The translations under genes and the position numbers were made by a program. From Ignavibacteria bacterium (GTDB lineage: Bacteria; Bacteroidota; Ignavibacteria; Tepidaquicellales; OLB5), in the NCBI GenBank assembly GCA_019912545.1, contig JAIOIK010000143.1, forward strand, positions 1 through 64,000: a stretch of 64,000 nucleotides of DNA. Direction: 5' to 3'. This document shows positions 8,735 through 17,529 of the stretch, piece by piece. Positions within the stretch are counted from its first letter, which is position 1; every line of letters begins with the position of its first letter. Below the pieces are notes generated by a model. That model saw only the letters and a list, made by a program, of their open reading frames with translations. It was not told the origin of the DNA and did not search any database.

Positions 8735-9952
8735 TCATTTAAAAGTTTTTTGATGCTCAAGCTGTTCAACAAAAGTTTCTATCTTGCTAATAGATTGTCC
8801 CTCACTAAAGAAACGGAGATCACACAGGTCGCCTTCTATAACCAAAACAGGTAAACCTGTCTGCTCCTTGAATCTCTGTGGCAATCCAAAACGTGTGTTA
8901 GAATTATTGAAACAGGTCTTAGCATCATGGAATATTACGCCGTCCACTTTGTATTCACTAATCCATTCTTTCAGCATTTTTATCTTGGCAAACTCGCTCC
9001 GGTTGATAAAGATCTTTGTGTAAGCAAGCGCCGAGGATTCAAATGGTTCATTTTCATCAAAGTCATCAAATATCCAACTGTTACAGTAGGTTGAGGCAAC
9101 AACAGCAGCTCCAACATTGCTGAAAAGATCGGATAACATTCTTAGTTTACCCCAGATAGGCATTCCATCCCAGAATATTCTGCATTTAACGTCATCAACA
9201 AATCCTGTTTTAGCTTCAACATTTGAGTTTAGTTCATCAAGCAGCTTCCGGTAGTAATCAACTGCCAACTCGGTTCCCCGTAAAACAACGATTGGCCCCA
9301 TATGTATAGTACCATCAAAGAAACTCATTGGCGGTGTATCTGAAACCGATGTTTTTAGTACCTTTTGCCAAAGAATTGTAGCATCCTTGCTTAACTTAAT
9401 AGTTTCTTTGAAATGATCTATATCGAATTTACAGCCAGATACCTGTTCGCAGTAAGGAATAATTCTTTTGAATTCATCTACAACCTGCTTGATATCATCT
9501 TTTGTGACTTCATCAAGATAGCGGGGAGGGTGGATACCAACTATCGGCACTTTGAAATGATCTGCATAAAAAGTAAACCAATCCTGTACTTCTCTGCACT
9601 GGTTTGTATTATAAACAAGAAGATCAGGTTTTGGAATACCTTCTGACTTATAATGCTTTTTAAGAGGCGATTCGTTTGAAATAAACGCTCCAATATCGGC
9701 AGTAGTATATGAGCATATCTGATTTGAGAAGCCATACTTAGTAGCTACAGGAATAAAATCAGTGGCAGTTCTTGTAGCGCCCATTAATGCGCCATGGTTT
9801 TCAGGAAAATATACTTCAAACCCGAATGAGCGCAGAAGCTCAGCAGGACCCACACTTGTGCACCAGGCAACTTTCTTTTCACCCGATCCCAGCCGGGTAA
9901 AATAGTTCTGCATTACTTCCTTCAGTAGCTTAGATGTATTTATTTTATACAT
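8735..9952 (-). CDS. Second BcrB / 2-hydroxyacyl-CoA dehydratase-like iron-sulfur protein
   Basis: 405-residue member of the HgdB/BcrB family, distinct from bcrB in this operon. Shared features are ICSYTTADIG (Cys80), NTNQC (Cys119), DAKTCFN (Cys347) and VIEGDLCDLR. It carries extra cysteines absent from the local BcrB at Cys31 (AWCTS), Cys290 (TYCNS) and Cys377 (DLCD), nine in all. No separate BcrC/HgdA-type partner accompanies it; its neighbour is an ATPase fusion. This pattern suits a homodimeric double-cubane-cluster protein, or a single-subunit 2-hydroxyacyl-CoA dehydratase, better than a second benzoyl-CoA reductase. The reaction is not predictable from sequence. Confidence 0.78.
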   Translation of the reverse strand: MYKINTSKLLKEVMQNYFTRLGSGEKKVAWCTSVGPAELLRSFGFEVYFPENHGALMGATRTATDFIPVATKYGFSNQICSYTTADIGAFISNESPLKKHYKSEGIPKPDLLVYNTNQCREVQDWFTFYADHFKVPIVGIHPPRYLDEVTKDDIKQVVDEFKRIIPYCEQVSGCKFDIDHFKETIKLSKDATILWQKVLKTSVSDTPPMSFFDGTIHMGPIVVLRGTELAVDYYRKLLDELNSNVEAKTGFVDDVKCRIFWDGMPIWGKLRMLSDLFSNVGAAVVASTYCNSWIFDDFDENEPFESSALAYTKIFINRSEFAKIKMLKEWISEYKVDGVIFHDAKTCFNNSNTRFGLPQRFKEQTGLPVLVIEGDLCDLRFFSEGQSISKIETFVEQLEHQKTFK

Positions 9953-9983
9953 TGTTTCATGTGTAAATTAATTTTGGCATTTC

Positions 9984-11714
9984 TCATTCTTCAATGTAAA
10001 TCAGATAGACATCTTTATCCAGATATTCTTCCGGTACATTACCTTCGTTATACATTCTGTCAATATGGGCTTTATAAACTTCTTTAACACTGTTTGGCGC
10101 AAGTTTCATTGAAGGGGTTAATGTCCGGTTTTCAACTTTTAATGTATCGTCAATCAGCATTGCTACTTTTATCTTAGCGAACTTCTGTTTTAAATTGCAG
10201 TTCATTTCATTAAGGCACTCCTTCAGACAACTTGAAAGATCACCCATACTTTGCGGACAAACACAATCTTTGATCTTCACGGCGTTCCCGTTCATGGATT
10301 CATGAAGTACAAGTTTATCCGGGAAAAGCAGTGCTGTTGCGTAATTCTTACCACTTCCTTCAACAAGAACATGAGAAATAAAATGGCATTTGCCTGTTAT
10401 CATATTTTCCAGTTCTGTAGGAATTACTTTTTCGGCATTTGTAAGCTTAAAAATCCTGTCCTTCCGAGTGATAAGTTTAAGTCCCTGTTTGGTCATTTCG
10501 CCAATATCACCTGTACAAAACCAGCCGTCATCAGTAAAACATTTCTTATTTGATTCTTCATTGTTATAATAACCCCGCATTACATTAGGGCCTTTTACAA
10601 CTATCTCTCCGTCATCAGCTATTCCAATATCAACGCCGGGTATTGGGAAGCCAACAACACCGGGTACTCTTTCGAGTTTTCTATCGGTTAATGTACAGCA
10701 GGGAGAAGTTTCTGTTAATCCCCATCCTTCGAGCACAGGAATGTTTCTGTTTTCAAATTCATCTGAGATATATTTAGGAAGCGGTGCAGCGGCAGTAAAG
10801 ACGAGCTTTAATTCGTCATGGAAAAAATCCGGCGCAAGATCTTTGTTTTCAGTAACAAGGTCATGCAGTGAATGAAAGATCAGAGGCACACTGAAGAAAA
10901 CTGTTGGTTTTATTTGTTTCCAGTTTTCCATCATTTCAGATGGATTCAGTCCGTTGCTTGATTCTAGTGTAATCGAAGCCCCGTTATACAATGCAGTAAA
11001 TACCTCAAATATACCCCCAAAACTATGATGCCACCTGAGATAGCTCAGAAAGCGGTCATTTTCATTTACTCCCAGAAGTTCTTTAACTGCTGCCTGCTGG
11101 GAAAGAATGTTTCTATGGGTAAGCTGGACACATTTCTGGCTTCCCATCGTCCCTGAGGTAAACATATTAAGGCAAATTTCATCAGGCAATGCATCGAATT
11201 TCAGTGCATCCTCTTTATCTGGGGATTCTTTCAGCAATTCACTGTAATGGGAAAGGTTGTTAAACCTCCTGTCTTTAACATCATCAAAAACAAAAAATTG
11301 CTTTACATCCAAATCCGGGCTCAGCTTGCTAAGTTGCTTTTCGTCACCGGCTGCTATAAATACAGAGCCAGATTGTGCAATTAAAGATTCGGCAATTTCT
11401 TTGTTATAGTTAAAAAAGATAGGGACGGAAATTCCGCCAGAAGCCATGACGGCAAGCTCCAGCTGAAGCATTTCAATCCGGTTCTTCGAAAATATTACAA
11501 GCTTATCACCTTCCGAAAACCCAAACCCTCTCAGGTTAAAAGCTATATTTGCAACATCATTATAAAACTGTTTCCAGGTAAGAGACCGGTATGAGCCATT
11601 TACTTTTTCCTGTATCAGCATTTTGTCAGCAAATAGTCCGGCATTTTGCCTCAGCATTGCAGCAATGTTAGGCAGAACTTCCCCGAGCTTATAACAGGAT
11701 TTGTAAATTTTCAT
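9984..11714 (-). CDS. AMP-forming acyl-CoA ligase
   Basis: ANL-superfamily adenylate-forming enzyme, 576 residues. The P-loop-like motif TSGTMGSQK is at 186-194. The downstream core GWGLTETSP and the hinge-region segment YNNEESNKKCFTDDGWF followed by TGDIGEM are intact, and a lysine-bearing C-terminal lid follows. By position, directly behind bcrD, it should activate an aromatic or alicyclic acid (benzoate or a hydroxybenzoate) to its CoA thioester with ATP. The overall style is closer to long-chain acyl-CoA synthetases (FadD15-like) than to classical benzoate-CoA ligases, so substrate assignment is open. Confidence 0.83.
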   Translation of the reverse strand: MKIYKSCYKLGEVLPNIAAMLRQNAGLFADKMLIQEKVNGSYRSLTWKQFYNDVANIAFNLRGFGFSEGDKLVIFSKNRIEMLQLELAVMASGGISVPIFFNYNKEIAESLIAQSGSVFIAAGDEKQLSKLSPDLDVKQFFVFDDVKDRRFNNLSHYSELLKESPDKEDALKFDALPDEICLNMFTSGTMGSQKCVQLTHRNILSQQAAVKELLGVNENDRFLSYLRWHHSFGGIFEVFTALYNGASITLESSNGLNPSEMMENWKQIKPTVFFSVPLIFHSLHDLVTENKDLAPDFFHDELKLVFTAAAPLPKYISDEFENRNIPVLEGWGLTETSPCCTLTDRKLERVPGVVGFPIPGVDIGIADDGEIVVKGPNVMRGYYNNEESNKKCFTDDGWFCTGDIGEMTKQGLKLITRKDRIFKLTNAEKVIPTELENMITGKCHFISHVLVEGSGKNYATALLFPDKLVLHESMNGNAVKIKDCVCPQSMGDLSSCLKECLNEMNCNLKQKFAKIKVAMLIDDTLKVENRTLTPSMKLAPNSVKEVYKAHIDRMYNEGNVPEEYLDKDVYLIYIEE

Positions 11715-11774
11715 ATTCGATTCTCACTTCTAATTAAACTGCTTTCCTGAGAGTTTTTAAAGACCTTTCTGGTT

Positions 11775-12629
11775 TTACTGTTTTTGAAATACAAAATTAT
11801 TGTCTTTTTCTTTCAGCTTATTGTAACGGTAACCCCCCCATAACGCAGCTCCAATGGCTCCGGCATAAGAGGCATTGGGATCAGTAAACATTTCCCAATC
11901 GTATTTGCTATCCTTTGCTAGTTCTGTAATAGCCTGAACCATTCCTTTATTCAAAGCCATTCCGCCTGTAAGTACAATGGGTGACTCGGCCTTAAGAGAC
12001 GATAAAAGCTTTACAACTCTTCCTGCTATGGATAAATGGATTCCTTTAATTATATCGGGCGTTGATATTCCTCTCGAAACCATGTTAATAACATCTGTTT
12101 CAGCCAGAACTGCGCAGATACCTGATGGAGTTTCAGGGACTTGTGATTTTAAGGATACATCCCCAACTTCTTCTATGGCAAGCCCAAGGTAACGTGAGAT
12201 ATTTTCTATGAACTGTCCTGAGCCTGATGCGCATTGCCCTGTCATCTTGTAATCCATGACCCTTCCTTCACTGCTGACCTTGATTGCTCTTACATAAAGA
12301 GCGCCCATATCAACAACTGTCTTGCAGTCTTTGTGAAAAAATTGTGCGCCTCTGGAATGAGTAGTCATACTGTAAAAATGCCCGGTCTTTCTTCTCACCA
12401 TTTCACCTTCACCTGTAGATGCAACATATGCCATATCATCATACTTCAGCGAAAATTTTTCCAGAAGATAATTCATAACTTCTTCTGAGAGAATTAACGG
12501 ATTTCTTTTCCTGATCTTTTCTGTCTTGCTTATCAGGATCTTTGGGCTTGTGCAATATTGCATTAAAACTGCTTTTATGCAGCTTCCACCTACGTCTATT
12601 CCGATTGTGTATATATTATTGTTGCTCAT
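11775..12629 (-). CDS. bcrD: Benzoyl-CoA reductase ATPase subunit D
   Basis: Small ASKHA ATPase, 284 residues, one of the two ATP-hydrolysing subunits of class I benzoyl-CoA reductase (BcrD/BzdP type). Phosphate-binding loop GIDVGGSCIK starts at residue 10. The subunit-bridging [4Fe-4S] ligands are Cys133 (GQCASGSGQF) and Cys172 (GICAVLAETD), and the adenosine motif LTGGMALN follows. It pairs with BcrA to drive electrons from ferredoxin to the BcrBC active site at a cost of two ATP per two electrons. It follows bcrA by 12 bp, consistent with balanced expression of the AD module. Confidence 0.92.
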   Translation of the reverse strand: MSNNNIYTIGIDVGGSCIKAVLMQYCTSPKILISKTEKIRKRNPLILSEEVMNYLLEKFSLKYDDMAYVASTGEGEMVRRKTGHFYSMTTHSRGAQFFHKDCKTVVDMGALYVRAIKVSSEGRVMDYKMTGQCASGSGQFIENISRYLGLAIEEVGDVSLKSQVPETPSGICAVLAETDVINMVSRGISTPDIIKGIHLSIAGRVVKLLSSLKAESPIVLTGGMALNKGMVQAITELAKDSKYDWEMFTDPNASYAGAIGAALWGGYRYNKLKEKDNNFVFQKQ

Positions 12630-12641
12630 ATAAAATTAAAG

Positions 12642-14072
12642 TTATACAACTTCTTTATTAACTGCTTTTGACTTATTTTTGGGAAGCTCTATATTGATAT
12701 TTTTGCGGGCAAATAATGCTCCTCCCAGTGCACCCATAAAAATTGAGTCCGTGTGTATATTGATCTTTATTTCTTTTCCGTAATTCTTAATTACCAGGTC
12801 ACTCACATTTTTCAGAACGGCTTGGTTTCTTGCAACACCGCCTGTGAAGGTAAATTCGTTTCTCACTCCTCCTGAGCGCGCAATAAGAGAGATTGCCCTC
12901 ATTACTATTGCTTTATGAAGACCGCCCAGGATATTCTCTCTGCTTTCACCGATATTTAAAAGCTCCCTCAGCTCAGCGCCCGCAAATACAGTACATGTAG
13001 AACAGATATTAATTTCTTTATCTGCTTCAAGAGCAAGGGGTCCAAGTTCATTCAAAGATATATTAAGCTCATCGGCTATGTAACCTAGATACCTGCCGCA
13101 TCCTGCGGCACAGCGGTCATTCATATAGAAACTTGTTACAAGTCCGTAGCTATCAACTTGTATAGCTTTGGTATCCTGTCCTCCTATATCAAGAACTGTC
13201 CGTGTATTGGGAAATATTGCATGCGCGCCGTAAGCATGGCATAATATTTCAGATTTGATGCAGTCTTCAGGAAACGGCAAAAGCGCCCTGCCGTAACCCG
13301 TTCCGACCATGTTAGAAATATGAATCTCGTGGCCGGCAACGCTTTCAATATGCTCTTTTAGTGAGTCGGTTATTTTAAGGTAGTTTCCCTTTAACAGGTT
13401 AAGCTCAGCCTCAAAATGAATACTGGGATCATTAGTCTGTACCGTTTCGCCAAGCCCGTCATATTTACTTTTAAGTATATCCATGGCTTCATAAACCAGA
13501 GCGCGGAAATCAAATTCAAAAAGTTGGTTTTCCACAGGCGTAATGCTCTTATCCAGCACAAGCATCATAGGCTCGAAAATGTCAATTTTAAGTTTCTTAA
13601 CCTCTTCGGTGTATTTTTCATTTACAATATCTCTGAAGAACTGGTTTTTAGAACCCAGGTCTCCGGTGATATAATCGTTTCTAATAGAAGGCTCAATAGA
13701 ATTGAATATACCGGTTATGTTCTTGTGTACTTCAAGTTTCAGATCCTCCGGAAAATTACCTGATGTAGTAAGATGCATCTGCTCAAGCAGGCTATCAAGC
13801 CTTTTTTTGAATTGAAGATATTGGAAAACGCTTTCAATATCTTTAATATATAATTCATATTCCGGATGAATTCTGATCTCATCCTTCAAAAGTCTCTTAA
13901 GAAAATTGAAACGGGCATTGTAAATAGCTTCCTGGCGGGCTATATCAGCTGCTACTTTGTAGTTAGCTCTTGTATTTGTTATGCCGCGGCCTATTATCTC
14001 ATCATTTTCGTTAATGATTACGGCTTTCGATGTTGTTGAACCGAGATCGACCCCTAAATAATATTTATTCAT
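12642..14072 (-). CDS. bcrA: Benzoyl-CoA reductase ATPase subunit A
   Basis: Larger ATPase/electron-activating subunit of class I benzoyl-CoA reductase, 476 residues. GVDLGSTTSK at 7-16, DIGGQD at 295-300, cluster region DRCAAGCGRY (Cys321, Cys325), ICSTCTVFAG (Cys357, Cys360) and FTGGVARNQA are readable. Compared with BcrD it contains an insertion of roughly 200 residues (about 45-250), the hallmark of the A/BzdQ type. It is the first gene of the AD half-module. Its start is preceded by a 189-bp gap containing a stable hairpin only about 12 bp away, the largest gap in the operon. Confidence 0.92.
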   Translation of the reverse strand: MNKYYLGVDLGSTTSKAVIINENDEIIGRGITNTRANYKVAADIARQEAIYNARFNFLKRLLKDEIRIHPEYELYIKDIESVFQYLQFKKRLDSLLEQMHLTTSGNFPEDLKLEVHKNITGIFNSIEPSIRNDYITGDLGSKNQFFRDIVNEKYTEEVKKLKIDIFEPMMLVLDKSITPVENQLFEFDFRALVYEAMDILKSKYDGLGETVQTNDPSIHFEAELNLLKGNYLKITDSLKEHIESVAGHEIHISNMVGTGYGRALLPFPEDCIKSEILCHAYGAHAIFPNTRTVLDIGGQDTKAIQVDSYGLVTSFYMNDRCAAGCGRYLGYIADELNISLNELGPLALEADKEINICSTCTVFAGAELRELLNIGESRENILGGLHKAIVMRAISLIARSGGVRNEFTFTGGVARNQAVLKNVSDLVIKNYGKEIKINIHTDSIFMGALGGALFARKNINIELPKNKSKAVNKEVV

Positions 14073-14084
14073 TTATATTACCCG

Positions 14085-14102
14085 TTCCCGCGAAAGCGGG
14101 AA
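14085..14102. repeat. Perfect hairpin with GAAA loop before bcrA
   Basis: TTCCCGC-GAAA-GCGGGAA, a 7-bp perfect stem with a tetraloop, lies inside the 189-bp bcrB-bcrA gap and ends about 12 bp before the bcrA start. On the transcript it reads TTCCCGC-TTTC-GCGGGAA. It resembles dispersed extragenic palindromes seen in many genomes. In this position it could also protect or process the mRNA between the BC and AD modules. There is no U-run, so it is not a simple terminator. Confidence 0.6.
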
Positions 14103-14261
14103 TATAGTTTTCAGGAAAATAATTAATTTTTTGGTTGATTTGTCGAGTTTCACTATATATTCTTTGAAAAAATTCCATTAAAAACATTTCCGAGAATCAA
14201 AAAAACATGTATTAAAAAATGACCAATTATTGAAGTAACAAAAACATAATATATATTAAGA

Positions 14262-15572
14262 TTAGATACCCGTCTGCGCAGGGATATTTTGTTTAATTTC
14301 TTTAGTAATTATTTTTCTTTGTTCAAGCATCTGGAAATATGAATCCAAACGGTTCTTTATATTGGAATAAGAAAAATACCTCGGGTCGACAAGGTCTGAC
14401 TCGATAAAACCAACCGGGATCTCCATATCTTCCTCAATTGCCCGCATCATTAAGAGCTGTCCTGCTGAAAATGAATTGCAGCTTTTGATAGAATTTACCA
14501 GTAATCCATCCGCACGGTAATCAGTAACACATTTTTTTAAATGACTGATTCTTTGCGGAAGATTCAGGTTGGTATAACAATTCATACAGTATTCTGAAAG
14601 GCTTTCAAGCGGCCTGGTTGAATCATGCCTGAAACCGTCGTCGTATAAACCCCCTACTTTTGTGTATGAAGATGCGACTATTACCGCTCCGTGGTCATAA
14701 AACAGTTTCCAGAACTCTCTGAAGCTTGTCCAGTTAGGAGGCCCCTCAACAACAAGTCTGTACCTTTCAGTTACTTCTCCTTCCGGTGTAACTGGTCCTA
14801 AGCCCAATCTTACCCGTTCCAGAATCTCCCGGTAAAGCTCGGTATAATACTCAACTGATTCCGGTGTCCCTCTGAATCCGATGTTTATCGGGCCTATATA
14901 ATAGACGCCTGCAAAATATGCATCGATGGGTGATGGGGAGTTCTTTGTAGTATCAAATATCTTGACGATCAGATCTTCTGTTTTTGCGGCATCTTCAAGA
15001 ATATGTTTTAGCTTTGTCTCATCATATTTTTTACCCGAAACCTTTTCCATTTTGGGTATTACATCCTCTCTGAGTTGTTTTACCATATATTCGGTCATTT
15101 CAGGAGTGATCTTGCCTCCTTCCTGATACGGCGTATGGATCATAGCCACAGGAACGCCGGGGTACAACTGCTCCAGGTTCTCAAACCATTTCATGAATGT
15201 AAAACAGCCTGTATAGCTTAGTAAAAGCAGATCAGGATCAGGAAGCTTCTTGCCTGTCGGGCCAATGTTGCCATTTAGCATCATGCCAATATCACATTTC
15301 ACATAAGTGCATACATCTTCCGAGAATCCAAATTTCTCAGCATCACGAATATAACTGCCTGACTGTTTACGCATCCCTGATTGCAGCGCATTTATTTCGG
15401 GATAAACAGGCAGCATATCAAATGCATGTATAAGTTCGGATAGATTACCCGGTACAAAAGTATAAACAACTTTTTTCCCGGTATCTTTGGCGCTGCTCAG
15501 ATCATCAAAAAGCTTAGCAATCATCTCCTTCTGGAGTATCATGCTTTTTTCTTTTATTACTTCTGCTGCCAT
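14262..15572 (-). CDS. bcrB: Benzoyl-CoA reductase subunit B
   Basis: 436-residue HgdB-fold iron-sulfur subunit of class I benzoyl-CoA reductase. It forms the substrate-reducing BC module together with BcrC. Cluster ligand candidates are Cys88 and Cys93 in EDVCTYVKCDIG, Cys123 in SYTGC and Cys365 in IKSCNSF. The motif IESDLVDPRYFS closes the domain. The gene lies 26 bp after bcrC. The partner order C-B-A-D matches that known from Thauera. It is clearly different from the second BcrB-like gene at 8735-9952, which has three additional cysteines. Confidence 0.92.
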   Translation of the reverse strand: MAAEVIKEKSMILQKEMIAKLFDDLSSAKDTGKKVVYTFVPGNLSELIHAFDMLPVYPEINALQSGMRKQSGSYIRDAEKFGFSEDVCTYVKCDIGMMLNGNIGPTGKKLPDPDLLLLSYTGCFTFMKWFENLEQLYPGVPVAMIHTPYQEGGKITPEMTEYMVKQLREDVIPKMEKVSGKKYDETKLKHILEDAAKTEDLIVKIFDTTKNSPSPIDAYFAGVYYIGPINIGFRGTPESVEYYTELYREILERVRLGLGPVTPEGEVTERYRLVVEGPPNWTSFREFWKLFYDHGAVIVASSYTKVGGLYDDGFRHDSTRPLESLSEYCMNCYTNLNLPQRISHLKKCVTDYRADGLLVNSIKSCNSFSAGQLLMMRAIEEDMEIPVGFIESDLVDPRYFSYSNIKNRLDSYFQMLEQRKIITKEIKQNIPAQTGI

Positions 15573-15598
15573 TAGCTTCTGATTATTTAATAAATAGA

Positions 15599-16780
15599 TT
15601 AATTGTTAATTACAGGTTCTTCCCAAAGTTTAATGGAATCTGAAAATGCCCCAACCTGCTCTTTAATAACTTTGTACTGCCCTGTATTTTCACTATATTG
15701 AAAACTTATGTAACGCAGGTCTGAGCCGTCACATTCTTTCTGAAGCATTGGCGCATCAAACAATGCAGGATCGCAAAAACTTGGCGCAGCAAAAATAATA
15801 CCGTCAGCCCTTCTTCTACGGGCAAGTGATACCAATGATTTACCCTTCTTATCTCCAATACTGTACACCGAAGCCGAAAAACGGCTCCGTGTAAGGTAAG
15901 CGCGGGATATAGCTTCCAAAGGGTCGTTAGAATCATCGGTTGTAATATTTCCCTGTATCCAGCGTGACCCTGAAAGAAAATCGTCATCTATAATATAACA
16001 GCCAGCCATTTCGATAGTCTTAATTAATCCTATAGGTGGCTGCTCGCAAAAAGCTCCTGTAACAACAACCCTTATCTTATCCATCGGTTCACCAATATTT
16101 GCATTAATGCTATCCAGAACCTCTTCCAGTATCCTGTTATGCTCTTCAACCGGCATCACCATGCCGGCTCTCAGTACATGATACAGATCTTCCATGCTGA
16201 GCCTCCAGGGGTACTGCTGCTTTATGTCGTAAATTTCTTCTATAAGTTCTCTGTTTTTATTGTAAAGGCAGATTGAATTCCATAGCATTTCATCTGTTAC
16301 TTCAGCGCCGTTAATTTTTGTTATTTCCGAAAGAACATGTTTAAGTTCATTAATATAAAATGTTCCTCCGGTCTTGTCGGAAAAATTCTGAGGGTAGTCA
16401 AGATACTTTATAAATGCACCTTTTTTAAGTACCTTGAACATTCCTGAGAGATTCCGAATGACATCACAAATCGAAGGAAAGATAAAACCATCAATACCAT
16501 CAAGATTTCCATCCAGTGCCAGCTCTATTATACCTCTTGGTATATGGCAGATATAAGACTGGTAAAAGGCATCGCCCTTTATGATCTGTTTGCGGTCTCC
16601 AGATCCCAGAATCCCAATTGCAAGTCCGTTTGCAGCATGAACTAATTCGCGGGGGAAATATACAGGCATAAATCCAACAAGAATCCTGTTTGGTTTTTCC
16701 TGTTTCCAATTCTTCGCATAAGAAAAATCGAGATCGAAAGATAATTCTTTACATTTATTGATTATTTGTTCAATTTTCAT
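15599..16780 (-). CDS. bcrC: Benzoyl-CoA reductase subunit C
   Basis: 393-residue HgdB-fold subunit, partner of BcrB in the benzoyl-CoA-reducing module. Likely cluster ligands are Cys78 (QSYICHIPRG), Cys105 (FPSICDVIRN) and Cys336 (APSFCDPALF). The segment VVVTGAFCEQPP starting at 238 is typical of the family. It is the first gene of the 16-kb minus-strand operon and faces the mobA-like gene across a 135-bp divergent region. The start at 16780 gives a normal N-terminus and leaves space for the promoter proposed at 16820-16848. Confidence 0.92.
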   Translation of the reverse strand: MKIEQIINKCKELSFDLDFSYAKNWKQEKPNRILVGFMPVYFPRELVHAANGLAIGILGSGDRKQIIKGDAFYQSYICHIPRGIIELALDGNLDGIDGFIFPSICDVIRNLSGMFKVLKKGAFIKYLDYPQNFSDKTGGTFYINELKHVLSEITKINGAEVTDEMLWNSICLYNKNRELIEEIYDIKQQYPWRLSMEDLYHVLRAGMVMPVEEHNRILEEVLDSINANIGEPMDKIRVVVTGAFCEQPPIGLIKTIEMAGCYIIDDDFLSGSRWIQGNITTDDSNDPLEAISRAYLTRSRFSASVYSIGDKKGKSLVSLARRRRADGIIFAAPSFCDPALFDAPMLQKECDGSDLRYISFQYSENTGQYKVIKEQVGAFSDSIKLWEEPVINN

Positions 16781-16819
16781 CTAGCCGGAAACCTTAATTC
16801 TAGTAAAAAATACCAAAAC

Positions 16820-16848
16820 AACTTAATACATGATTTTAGAAATGTCAA
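16820..16848 (-). promoter_or_regulatory. Candidate promoter of the bcr operon
   Basis: On the minus strand a perfect -35 hexamer TTGACA (16848-16843) is followed after 17 nt by TAAGTT (16825-16820). This places the start of transcription roughly 30 nt before the bcrC start codon. The -10 match is weak (3 of 6), so this is a proposal only. Confidence 0.35.
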
Positions 16849-16872
16849 TACAAAAAACTAACTAACATTCGT

Positions 16873-16884
16873 TTGGCATGCCAA
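16873..16884. promoter_or_regulatory. Palindrome TTGGCATGCCAA in divergent promoter region
   Basis: A perfect 12-bp palindrome lies between the divergent bcrC and mobA-like genes, about 25 bp upstream of the proposed bcr -35 box and 32 bp before the mobA start. The location suits an operator controlling both aromatic-degradation operons. The GCATGC core is shared with other palindromes in this window, so it might instead be a short repeat relic. Confidence 0.35.
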
Positions 16885-16915
16885 TTTTTGATATTATTCA
16901 TTATATTAACACAGT

Positions 16916-17515
16916 ATGAAGGATAAAACAAAAGTAGTAGTACTTGCAGGAGGTAATTCCAATAGGTTTGGAAGTCCGAAACCTTTTCTTTTATATGATA
17001 CAAACACAACTTTTCTTGAAAGAATTGTAAAGGTATACCTGGATTTTGGATGCAGAGAAATTATTCTGGTTCTGAATCAAGATCATATTGAACAATTTTC
17101 GACCACTTTTACGGAGCATTTCAGGTCAAAAATCAGGGTCGTTTATAACAGCTTTCCTGAGCTTGGAAGGTTCTACTCTTTAAGACTGGGCACAAATGCA
17201 ATTACAAATTGTGATTACTGTTTTATCCAGAACATAGATAATCCGTTTACAGATATTGCAACACTAAAAATACTAAATGACAATAGAAAAGATGATTCCT
17301 ATATCTCGCCGGTCTATTTGAATAAGGGAGGCCACCCTATTTTACTTTCTGCTATGATCATTGATATGATCAAAAAAGAAACGGATATTAGACTTAATAC
17401 AAAGGATTTTTTAAGGAGGTTCAAGAAAGTAACCGTAGAAGTTGAAAACGAAAAAATACTTGCTAATATAAATATTCCCCGGGATTATAAAATATTTTTT
17501 AGTCAACTTGCCTGA
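16916..17515 (+). CDS. MobA-like nucleotidyltransferase (molybdenum cofactor)
   Basis: 199-residue nucleotidyltransferase with an N-terminal glycine-rich motif LAGGNSNRFGSPKPFL (residues 10-25), as in MobA/MocA proteins that add GMP or CMP to molybdopterin. Xanthine-oxidase-family enzymes use the cytosine dinucleotide form and need a MocA-type transferase. The operon also carries xdhC and a molybdenum hydroxylase (20025-23766), so a MocA role is a good inference. Other sugar-phosphate nucleotidyltransferases share this fold. First gene of the plus-strand operon. Confidence 0.72.
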   Translation: MKDKTKVVVLAGGNSNRFGSPKPFLLYDTNTTFLERIVKVYLDFGCREIILVLNQDHIEQFSTTFTEHFRSKIRVVYNSFPELGRFYSLRLGTNAITNCDYCFIQNIDNPFTDIATLKILNDNRKDDSYISPVYLNKGGHPILLSAMIIDMIKKETDIRLNTKDFLRRFKKVTVEVENEKILANINIPRDYKIFFSQLA

Positions 17516-17529
17516 ATAATTAATACATT

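Noticed and set aside
8735..9952. Second BcrB-like gene as a duplicate or assembly copy of bcrB
   Set aside because: Sequence differs throughout, and it has three additional cysteines and a different neighbour set; it is a separate family member.
14085..14102. Intrinsic terminator ending transcription after bcrB
   Set aside because: No T-run follows the stem on the minus strand, and bcrA/bcrD must be made with bcrB/bcrC.
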